This document shows positions 36,586 through 46,200 of a stretch of 64,000 nucleotides of DNA, one piece after another. The first letter of the stretch is position 1; the number at the start of each line of letters is the position of its first letter. The DNA comes from Sulfurospirillum oryzae. Lineage in GTDB: Bacteria > Campylobacterota > Campylobacteria > Campylobacterales > Sulfurospirillaceae. Under the pieces are notes generated by a model. The model made no database searches, had not been told where the DNA came from, and saw only the letters and a list, made by a program, of their open reading frames with translations. The position numbers and the translations under genes are program-made. The DNA lies in NCBI RefSeq assembly GCF_025770725.1, contig NZ_JANZKZ010000001.1:62001-126000 (forward strand), given 5' to 3'.

Positions 36586-38580
36586 TTATGCGCTTTTTGA
36601 TTCATCTATTCCACCTTTAAGGGTGAGAATAAAATTAATCAACATTGGCACATCTAAAATGAGTGCCACCGTACCGCTACCTAAGATAGTTGCTCCACTA
36701 ATACCTTTGAGTGCATGAAAGATTTTGCCTAAAGGCTTGATGACGGTTTGAAACTCTCCAAACAGCTCATCGACAATAAAGCCATAACGACGCCCCGCAT
36801 AATGCACCACAACGATGTTCGCCCTCGCATCTTCATTTTTTTGCTCATCGAAAAAAGCGCCGATGTTGAGAAGTGGCAAAATGCTTCCTCGAAGGTTAAT
36901 GTAGTTGTTGCCGTGCATCTCTGCTTTTTCTTTATCATTGATTTCGATGCACTCAACCACCATATCCAAAGGTACAACATAAAATGTCTCACCCACTTTG
37001 ACCAAAAAGCCATCGATGATCGCTAAGGTTAAAGGAAGCCTGATGATCAGTGTTGTTCCCTCTCCTTTTTTACTTTTAATTTCGATGTCACCACGAAGTG
37101 CTTCGATGTTTCGCTTCACCACATCCATGCCTACTCCTCGTCCGGAGAGGTCAGTAACAGCAGGTGCGGTAGAGAAACCAGGGGCTAAGATAAGTTTATA
37201 AATCTCTTGTTGAGAGAGCACCACGCCTTCTTCAATCAGCCCTTTTTCCACCCCTTTTTTGTACAACATCTCTTCATCAAGCCCTTTACCATCATCGCTG
37301 ATTTCGATGACAACGGTTCCAGCATCATGGTAAGCGTTAAGCGTTAAAGTTCCTTTATGAGATTTATCGCCTCTATCACTTGGAAGTTCGATACCATGGT
37401 CAATGGCATTGCGGACGATGTGAACGAGAGGATCGGTAATTTTTTCGACCACTGTTTTGTCCAGTTCTGTCTCCCCACCTTTAATGACAAGGTCAATCTC
37501 TTTGCCTAGCTTTTTAGAGAGATCCATTACGATGCGTTTAAACTTGTTAAAGGTTTCCCCAATTTGCACCATACGAATTTGCATCGCACCCTCTCTGATG
37601 TCCTCAAGCATTCGTGAAACGATAGAGACAGACTCAATCAGTTCAGAGTTTTTCATGTCGATGGATTGTTGCACCACATTGGCATTTGCGATGACCATTT
37701 CACCGATCAGATTGATGAGTTGGTCAATTTTTTCTGCATCCACACGAATACTATAAGCCGTTGGTTGTGCTTGCGTTGTCGTTTTTTTGACCTCTTCTTT
37801 TGGAGATTGTCTAGCGGTAACACTCTGTGTTGAAACAGCGGTAACCTGCTCATTTAAGACAATTTCGCAATCATCTTTAATAAAATCAAACACATCTAAA
37901 ATCTCTTCTTTACTCATTGACGTTGTAAATTCAATCTCAAAAGAGAGATAGCATTGTGTCGGATTTAATGCTTCAATCACAGGAATGGAAGTGACATGAA
38001 CCTTTGCATCAAAAGTAGCTGAGTTTTTACGAAGATACGCCAAAAAGCTGGCTGGTTCAAACCCTTGCTCCATAATGCTATGCCCTAGTTTCAACTGCAT
38101 GGTCCATTCTTTTTCAACCAAAGGGGTAATAGGTGCAGAGGTGCTTACGTCTACGGCATGGTGCAAAGAAATAGGCATGATCTCATTTAAAGAGGCTCCC
38201 AATTTTTTAGTCATGTCGCACAGCTCTTGTGTTGGAGCTTCTTCGTTACATGTAAGCACTGCAAACTCGACAAGATGCTGTATATGGTCTTTACATTCTA
38301 AAAGTAGCTCGCTTAATTCATCACTCATAGCAATCGTTCCATTGCGGACTTGATCGAGCACATTTTCAGCGATATGGGTAAACTCTACAACAAAATCAAT
38401 CTTGTACATACCTGCCGCACCCTTAATGGTGTGCGCTGCACGAAAGACTGCATTGATCGCTTCATCATCCATCCCATTTTCACGGATATACACCAAAGAG
38501 TTTTCCATAGCCTCAAGCAGTTCAATACTTTCAATATGAAACTCTTTAGCAATATCACTAAATTGCAATGTCGAATTCAT
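36586..38580 (-). CDS. cheA: CheA, chemotaxis histidine kinase (no receiver domain)
   Basis: 664 residues from ATG 38580, with AAAGGAG upstream. HPt domain with His50 (RAAHTIKGAAG), P2-like region, dimerisation helix pair, HATPase (HIVRNAIDHGIELPSDRG, EISDDGKGLD, GRGVGMDVVKRN) and a C-terminal CheW-like domain ending ILDVPMLINFI. It lacks the C-terminal receiver found in the main CheA of Campylobacter and Helicobacter, consistent with an accessory system. ATGA overlap with the STAS gene. Confidence 0.95.
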   Translation of the reverse strand: MNSTLQFSDIAKEFHIESIELLEAMENSLVYIRENGMDDEAINAVFRAAHTIKGAAGMYKIDFVVEFTHIAENVLDQVRNGTIAMSDELSELLLECKDHIQHLVEFAVLTCNEEAPTQELCDMTKKLGASLNEIMPISLHHAVDVSTSAPITPLVEKEWTMQLKLGHSIMEQGFEPASFLAYLRKNSATFDAKVHVTSIPVIEALNPTQCYLSFEIEFTTSMSKEEILDVFDFIKDDCEIVLNEQVTAVSTQSVTARQSPKEEVKKTTTQAQPTAYSIRVDAEKIDQLINLIGEMVIANANVVQQSIDMKNSELIESVSIVSRMLEDIREGAMQIRMVQIGETFNKFKRIVMDLSKKLGKEIDLVIKGGETELDKTVVEKITDPLVHIVRNAIDHGIELPSDRGDKSHKGTLTLNAYHDAGTVVIEISDDGKGLDEEMLYKKGVEKGLIEEGVVLSQQEIYKLILAPGFSTAPAVTDLSGRGVGMDVVKRNIEALRGDIEIKSKKGEGTTLIIRLPLTLAIIDGFLVKVGETFYVVPLDMVVECIEINDKEKAEMHGNNYINLRGSILPLLNIGAFFDEQKNEDARANIVVVHYAGRRYGFIVDELFGEFQTVIKPLGKIFHALKGISGATILGSGTVALILDVPMLINFILTLKGGIDESKSA

Positions 38581-38876
38581 TCGGCTCCTTTTCCTTGTGT
38601 ATTCCAATCAAATCCAAACAGAAGCATGAAGTTGTGTACAGAATTGGTAATGCCATTGATTTCAAAAGATTTCTGTGATGATTCACAGCTTTTCTGAAGA
38701 GAGACCAATAGTTGAAATCCAGCCGAATCAATTTTGTCGAGTTGCGAAAGATCGACATACAACCTTTCAGCGGATGAGATTAATTTTTTCACTTTTTCAC
38801 TAAACTCTTCAACTTGATAGATAGTCAGCTCTCCGGATGGATTTACATGTAAAGAACTTTCTTTGAGTGTTATCAT
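38577..38876 (-). CDS. STAS-domain protein in the chemosensory operon
   Basis: 99 residues, one STAS domain: GELTIYQVEEFSEKVKKL, then YVDLSQLDKIDSAGFQLLV with the serine (IDSAG) that is phosphorylated in anti-sigma-factor antagonists, and LFGF near the end. STAS proteins of this type partner with HPK-like kinases; between cheY and cheA it may be phosphorylated or bind the array. The start region contains a TTACATGTAA copy (38843-38852), encoding SLHVN. Confidence 0.88.
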   Translation of the reverse strand: MITLKESSLHVNPSGELTIYQVEEFSEKVKKLISSAERLYVDLSQLDKIDSAGFQLLVSLQKSCESSQKSFEINGITNSVHNFMLLFGFDWNTQGKGAE

Positions 38877-38886
38877 TGCTTTTTCC

Positions 38887-39252
38887 CTAACCTAAAAGCT
38901 TTGAGACAGCACCCAAGAGTTTTGCTTTATCAAACGGTTTGACCATCCATGCTTTAACGCCTGCGGCTTTTCCTGCTTCGATCTCAGCTTGCCCCGTAAC
39001 CGTTGTAAGCATAATGATCGGAACAAAACGGTACTGCGCGTTCTCTTTGATCTTGCGCGCGAAGGTTAGCCCATCCATAACAGGCATATTGACATCACAA
39101 ATAATAAGATCAATAGGAGCTTGCATCGCTTTTTCTAAAGCCACTTGACCATTTTCAGCTTCAATGACCTCATAACCACTCTCTTTCAACACGGAACTGA
39201 CTGTCATTCGCATAACAGTAGAATCATCAACTATCATCAAACGTTTCGACAT
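38887..39252 (-). CDS. cheY: CheY-type response regulator
   Basis: 121 residues, a stand-alone receiver: VDDSTVMR, acceptor Asp53 in IICDVNMPVMDG, conserved Thr (LTTVTG) and Lys (VKPFDK). First gene of the minus-strand chemosensory operon. Whether it binds the flagellar motor or a different output cannot be told; its close operon with CheA and STAS suggests a dedicated output. Confidence 0.93.
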   Translation of the reverse strand: MSKRLMIVDDSTVMRMTVSSVLKESGYEVIEAENGQVALEKAMQAPIDLIICDVNMPVMDGLTFARKIKENAQYRFVPIIMLTTVTGQAEIEAGKAAGVKAWMVKPFDKAKLLGAVSKLLG

Positions 39253-39342
39253 TTCTTAAAACCTCATTAATATGTAATTTTTTGCTGGAGAATATTATCA
39301 TCTCTTCAGCTCTGAAATGGTCTATTTTTAATGAATACAGTG

Positions 39343-39374
39343 TGACCTAAATGTGACTTTACTAATGTTAAAAT
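39343..39374 (+). promoter_or_regulatory. Direct-repeat operator and extended -10 of the response regulator gene
   Basis: TGTGACCTAAA-TGTGACTTTA: TGAC units at 39343 and 39354, 11 bp apart. A TG-T-TAAAAT element (TAAAAT 39369-39374) begins 15 bases after the second TGAC, exactly as upstream of 21561. A second extended -10, TGATAGAAT, lies at 39385-39390. The arrangement suggests autoregulation by the adjacent OmpR-type regulator. Confidence 0.6.
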
Positions 39375-39432
39375 GTTATAGTGATAGAATAGTTACAAGT
39401 TTATATTATGAGATAAATTTAAGGACACCCTA

Positions 39433-40128
39433 ATGGTCAAAAACCTGTTAGTACTAAAAAACAAAACGGTTCTCTTTGCAGAAGATGATGCGATTATGAG
39501 AGAGCAAACAACTGAGATATTAAGTATGATTTTTAAAAAAGTCTATGTGGCAAAAGATGGTGAAGAGGCTTACGACTTGTACGAAGATGAAAAACCAGAC
39601 CTTATCATCACCGATATTAAGATGCCTAAGAAAGATGGGTTAAAGCTGATTAAACAGATACGTCAGAAAGACTATACAACCCCTATTGTTTTACTGACAA
39701 GTTTTGCAGATTCCGATATGCTGATCAATGCGGCTAACCTCTCTATTGATGGGTATCTCATCAAGCCTATTGAATTTGACCAACTCATTCTTAGTGTTTG
39801 CAGTGCAATACAGCGCACCCAACAAGACCTTGGACTCATTAAACTCAAATCCGATCTTTTTTACAATGCAAGCACACAGGAAATATATTACAAAGGGGAT
39901 GTCATCACGTTCGGTGCTAAAGAGCAAGAGTTACTTTTATTGCTTCTTCGCAATCGCCATAAAACCATTACAAAAGAAGAGATAGCAGCTGCATTATGGC
40001 CGCTTGATCCTATCTGTGATTCCGCTATCAAAAATCTTATTTTACGTATTCGTAAAAAATTAGGCGAAGACCTTATTGTTTCAGTCCGCGGAATTGGTTA
40101 TCGACTCAACACCCGCATGATGTATTAA
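39433..40128 (+). CDS. OmpR-family response regulator
   Basis: 231 residues: receiver 10-125 with AEDDAIMREQ, acceptor Asp61 (LIITDIKMPKKDG) and YLIKPIE; C-terminal winged helix 140-225 (TFGAKEQELLLLLLRN, SVRGIGYRLN). The next gene on the strand encodes a 7TM histidine kinase with giant PAS array, the likely partner. Its own promoter and that of the PAS-GGDEF-EAL gene carry the same 11-bp direct repeat. Confidence 0.92.
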   Translation: MVKNLLVLKNKTVLFAEDDAIMREQTTEILSMIFKKVYVAKDGEEAYDLYEDEKPDLIITDIKMPKKDGLKLIKQIRQKDYTTPIVLLTSFADSDMLINAANLSIDGYLIKPIEFDQLILSVCSAIQRTQQDLGLIKLKSDLFYNASTQEIYYKGDVITFGAKEQELLLLLLRNRHKTITKEEIAAALWPLDPICDSAIKNLILRIRKKLGEDLIVSVRGIGYRLNTRMMY

Positions 40129-40263
40129 AGTTCTTGCAAAGCTCATTTTGCAAGAAAAAAAAGAACCAAAGGTGCGTGGGCGTTCTGCCGAGGAAAACCC
40201 AGTGTTAACGTAGTCTTTAGAGCTTTGCTTTAAAGACGTGTTTAGAGTTCTGCAAGAACTCTA
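40129..40263 (+). ncRNA. Structured intergenic region with competing hairpins
   Basis: Between the regulator and the giant kinase gene: stem 1 at 40131-40156 (TTCTTGCAAA / TTTGCAAGAA, 6-base loop), stem 2 at 40213-40237 (GTCTTTA / TAAAGAC), stem 3 at 40243-40263 (TAGAGTTCT-GCA-AGAACTCTA). AGTTCTTGCA at 40129-40138 is also perfectly complementary to 40251-40260, so stem 1 and stem 3 can be replaced by a long-range helix. No U-tract follows, so it is not a simple terminator. Could be an attenuator, an RNA-processing site or a small RNA; the structure is seen, the role is not. Confidence 0.4.
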
Positions 40264-40292
40264 TTAAGAAACTCACTTATAAATCTTGAAGG

Positions 40293-43200
40293 ATGAAACA
40301 CACAATGTATTGGCGCATCATACTGTTTATCATGACATGTTTTTTACCACTGAGTGCTTTTGAATCCTTTCAAATTTTAGATGAACATCCTTCTATTTTG
40401 GTTTCAAAACCATTATCTTATACCACGGGGAACCTCTCCCCGTTAGAAGCGCACCATGCATTTGCGCAAAACCATTTTCAACCACTTCCTGCACAGGCAA
40501 AAAGTTTCGGCTTTTCCAATGAGCCTATTTGGTTAGGGATTGAAATACAAAATAGCTGTGTCCATAATCTTCTTATGGGGCTTCAAAATTTATCTCTAGC
40601 ACATATTGAGTATTATATTTTTCAAAAAGACATATTGATACAACAAGGGAAAACAGGAGCAAGTGTACCTATAATTGAGCGTCCTATCAAAAGTTTGGAC
40701 CTTCGTATTCCTTTGCTTGAGACAAGTGAACCCACACTTTATTTAATCAAAATAGAAACACATAGCCCATTATTTCTCCCTATTGTTATAGGTACGGATG
40801 GAGCGTTGCAACTTTTCATCTTACCAGAGATTATCACGATTGCTATTTTTACAGGCATTTTTTTAGCACTCTTTTTGTACAATAGTATTCTTTTTATTTC
40901 CACGAAAGAGAAAGATTATTTACTCTACTCGTTGTACATCTTTTTTCTCTTTGCCTTAATGCTTTCCACACGCGAATACTTTGCACCTTTTTTACAAACA
41001 AATCTTCATTTGCAAGACACTATTAAACTTTTAAGCCTTCAAGGAAGTACCCTCTTTATGGTGCTTTTTTCACTCTCATTTTTAAATATAAAAACACTTT
41101 ATCCAAGTCTCTATAAACGTACTCTTCTCTTGAGTGCTCTTTATTTCATACTCTTTTTTACCATACCTTTTATTGAAGTTGAAACGGGACAAAATCTTAG
41201 GGTTATGACAATTATCTTTGTTGTCTTTACCTCTGTGTTTTTAGGTATTTTTTCACACCTGCGTGGCAATACGTTTGCTAAATACTATCTTATCGCATCA
41301 AGCGGCTTTTCAATAAGTGCCATTATCTCTATGGCTATGGCACAGGGATTTATTCCTTATACCTACATGACATACAATGCAACTATTTTTGGTGCTGTTT
41401 GGCAAATTATTCTTTTTTCCCTTGCACTTGGCTATAAAATAAAGCTTCTATACCGCGAACATACCAAAGCCATGACACACATTCAAACCCAAAACAAGAT
41501 GCTTTTTTTACAATCTCGTTATACCTCGGTGGGAGAATTGATCCGAAATATTACCCACCAATGGAAAGAACCTTTAGGAGAAATAGGTTCTATTCAAACC
41601 AATCTTAAAAGTACTCTTGTTTTTCAAGGCAGTGTTAGCAATGAGAAACTCCTTAATGCCATTAATCTCAGTCACAAGATTATCGCGCATTTATCTGAAA
41701 CCATTGATACGTTTTACCGTTTTTTTCGCGCAAAGACAACTGAAAATCAAGAATTTGACATTACCAAAGAGATAGATAATCTCCAAAGAATGGTTAAATA
41801 CACATTTGATTGTGAACAAATTGAGCTTACATGTAAATACAGTGAACGTCCCATTCTTCTGTGTGGACATCCCAATGAATTTGCACATGCTATTTTGAAC
41901 ATTATTCTTAATGCCAAAGATATTCTTATACGACGCCACATTAAGAATCCTAGAGTCAGTATTGATGTATCAACCACGCCAACCAATATTATTATTCACA
42001 TTGAAGATAATGGTGGAGGCATTTTACAAGAACCTATTAGTAAGATTTTTGATGCTGGGATAAGTTCCAATGAAGAGAATATCGGTATTGGTCTGTATAT
42101 TGCTAAAACGATTGTAGAACAAAAAATACAAGGTCGTATTTCTGTCAAAAATAGCGATGTTGGGGCAATTTTCACCCTAGTGCTTCCACATGGTACATGC
42201 GAATCTACATACTCCAACCCTATGCCCTCTTTTATGAATATGGAAGAGTCTGCTATAGCGCGTATTTCGAGATTAGAAAAAGATATTGCGCGACGTATTG
42301 AAGTAGAAAAAAACCTTAAGCAGTGGGCACATATCTTTGAAAACGTTCATTGGGGAATTGCTATTTGTAATGTCACAACCAATACCTTTGACCTTATCAA
42401 TCCAGAATTTGCACACATGCATGGTTTTAGTGTTGAAGAGTTATTAAATCAGCCTATTGAAACTATTTTTTCACCTAAACGCATAGCCCAAATACCTGAA
42501 GTTCTTAAAATTGTTCACGAAGAAGGACACTACGTATTTGAATCAGAACATCTTTGTAAAAATGGCTCAACGTTTCCTGTTGACATTGATATGATCGCTG
42601 TTCAATCAGAGCAAGGCGAAATCTTATACTACATTGTCAATGTTCGAGACATCACGCTTTATAAACAGATGCATGAGCAAATGCTCCTCAAAAAATTCGC
42701 ACTTGATCACATTCAAGACGCTGTATTTATGATAGATGAAAACGCACATTTTTATTATGTCAACCAAGGTGCTTGTACGGCGCTAGGATACAGTGACGAA
42801 GAATTTGAGCAGATGAATGTAGGCGACATAGACCCTGATTGGCCACAAGAGAAGTGGAAAGAGCATTGGAACATGCTCAAAGACGCAGGTTCAATGACGA
42901 TGGAGTTAAGGCATAAACGCAAAAACGGAACGATTTTCCCTGTTGAAGTAAGCGCTAACTATATTGCATTTGGTGGGAAAGCTTACAATATGGGAATTGC
43001 GCGAGATATTAGTGAACGCCTTCTTCTTGAAAAGCAAAAAGAAGACGAACGTATGCGCCTCTTTTTTGAAAAACAGCTGGTGGGTATGGCAATCACTTCG
43101 CCAGAAAAGGGGTGGTTACATACAAATGAAAAACTCCAGCAGATGCTTGGCTATACAAATGAAGAGCTAAAAAAGTTGACATGGGTAGAGTTAACGCATC

Positions 43201-46200
43201 CTGATGACCTCGCTTCTGACCTTGTGTACTTTAACAAACTACTCAAAGGCGAGATTGAAGATTATATACTTGAAAAACGGTTTATGAGTAAAGACGGCAC
43301 CATCGTCTATACCACCCTTGCGGTAAGCTGTGTCCGTAACAATGATCACTCTGTCAACTATGTTCTAGCTCTCGTTGAAGACATTACTGAGCAAAAGCTT
43401 TCGCATGAAGCACTAGCTCAAAAAGAGCAAGAACTTCGCTTGTTAGCAGATTCATCCCCAGGTATGATGGGCAGTTTTTGTTTACGAAGCGATGGATCTA
43501 TTTATATGCCTTACGTTTCACCCAATATTGTAGATCTTTTTGGATTACAACCTGAAGATGTGAACAAAGATGCGATGTCCCTTATGGCACTTACCCATCC
43601 AGATGATGCGCAAAGAATCAACGAGTCCATTGCAAAATCAGCCGAAGAAATGAGTGTATGGCATGAAGAGTACCGCATCATTCACCCACTCAAGGGTGAA
43701 CGTTGGATGGAAAGTAACACCAAACCAGAGCGTAACGCCAATGGCGAAATAACGTGGTACGGTTATGTTCATGACATTACGGAGCGTAAACAGAGTGAAC
43801 TGGCTTTAGATGAAGTACGTCAACGTCTTCAGTGTGTGCTTCAAGGTATTCCTGATCCCGTATGGATGAAAGATGCTAATGGTCATTTTCTCGCTTGTAA
43901 TCACGGTGTTGAGCGTCTTTTCAATACAAAAGAAGAAGATATTATCGGCAAAGATGATTACGACTTTTTCGAGCCTGAACTTGCAGAATTTTACCGCAAT
44001 AAAGATCGCTCTGCCGCTGAAGTTGATTATGGTCGTGTTAACGAAGAGCTATGGACGTTTCGTGATAATGGGGAGCAAGCACTCATGGAAACCCGCAAAG
44101 TTCCTGTCAAAAGCTCAGATGGCAAGCTGATCGGTGTCCTTGGGGTGGCACGTGACATTACTGAGCGCAAAAGAATTGAAGAGAAATTAAAACGAAGTGA
44201 AGCAAGTCTTAATAAAGCGCAGAATATTGCCAAAATAGGAAGCTGGGAGCTTGATATTGACAGTGATACACTCACATGGTCAGATGAAACCTATAGAATC
44301 TTTGAACTTAACCCAGAACAGACCACAGAACTACACAAAACATTTTATGAGATTGTCCATCCTGATGATAGAGAGATGGTCAGTAGTTTATACGTAGAGT
44401 CCGTAAAAACAAAACTCCCTTATGCTGTGGCACATAGAATTGTGATGCGTGATGGACGCATCAAGCATGTCTTGGAAACATGTGAAACACAGTACGACGA
44501 AGATGGAAATCCCAAATTATCGATAGGTACAGTACAAGACATTACAGAGCGCAATCAGATGGAAGTGTCGCTCAAAGAATCCAATGAACGCTATACACAA
44601 ATTCTTGATAATAGCATTGATGTCATTTACCTAATCGAAGTAACCCCAGAGGGACATTTTATCTATGTGGACGTCAACACTGCCTTTGTTGAAGTTACAG
44701 GAATCCCACGTGAGGTGGTCATTGGTCTTCGCGTAGAGGAAATCGAAGACGAAACATTCCGTGCTATCCTCATCGATAAATTTACCACATGCCTCAATGC
44801 AGGAGAAACAACCAACTACGTCGCCGACTATCCGTTCCCTGCAGGCATCAGGACGTTTCATTCTGTCCTTGCTCCTATACGAGATGAAAATGGGAGAATT
44901 GTCCGTATCGTAGGTGCAGCTAGGGATATTACGGAACGTCAAAGAACAGAGGAGATGATCAAAGAACTTAATGCTACGCTTGAAGCAAAAGTTGAAAAGC
45001 GAACTCTGCAACTCCAACAAGCTTTAGAGTTTAGCAATGGGGTTATCAACGCTTTACCCGATTTACTATTTGAAATTGACTTAGGTGGCACATATCTCAA
45101 TGTTTGGGCACGCGATGAAGAGCTTCTTGCCAGACATAAAAAGCTTTTATTAGGTCACAATGTTTACGATGTACTTTCTCCTGAAGCGGCTAATACGGTG
45201 ATAGAAGCACTAAGCGAGGCAAATACTAAAGGAGTTTCTTTCGGTAAGACAATCAAAATAGAACTATCTCAAGGAGCAATGTATTTTGAAGAGTCCGTTT
45301 CCAAGAAAATGTCAAGTGGTACATTTCTTGTCCTCTCTCACGACATAACAGAACGAAAAAAAGCAGAGCTCGAACTGCAAGAGAGAGAAGAAAAGTTCTC
45401 AAAGCTTTTCAAACTAAGCCCAGCAGCTATTTCAATTACTTCGCTGGAGCGCAATATGTATTTAGATGTTAATGATAGCTTCCTCTATCATACCGGATAC
45501 ACATACGAAGAAGTTGTGGGTAAAAGCAGTGCGGAACTAGGTATATTTGTTAATCCCGAAGAGCGAGCAGAATTTTTCCGCAGAGTGATGGAAGATGGCT
45601 ATGTCAAAGACTTTAATTATACGTTTAGAGCAAAAAATGGTACTATTGGATATGCCATGGCGTATGCTTCTCTTATAACATTTAAAGGAGAACGTTGCCT
45701 TATTGGACATAGCTACGATATGTCTGAGCGTAAAAAAATCGAGATACTTCAACATGAGAGACTTGTACTTGAAGAACGCCTCTCCAAAATAGCAACGGCC
45801 GCCCCTGGTGTTAATTATATCTTTGAAAAAACGGCTGAAGGCAACATGCATTTTACTTACGTTGCCTCTGGATTTACAGATTTATTTGGCATTTCATGTG
45901 ATGATGCCCTCACTGATTTTGCTGCTGTCATGGAGCACATACACCCAAGCGATAGAGACATCATACGACAAAGTCTTGTCAAAACCGAACAAAATTTGAG
46001 TAAATGGCATGAAGAGTTCCGCGTCAATCACCCTGAAAAAGGAACTCTATGGATTGAAGGACAATCCAAACCTGAAGCCCAGATGGATGGTAGCATCCTT
46101 TGGTATGGCTTCTTTCATGATGCGACGGAACGTAAAGTTGCAGAAGGAGCACTGGCAAAAAGTGAAGAAGCATTTCGCGCCATTGTCGAAAACTCACCTG

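Noticed and set aside
40131-40156. Terminator after the response regulator gene
   Set aside because: The stem is good but it is followed by A residues, not T, on the plus strand, so it is listed as structure of unknown role.
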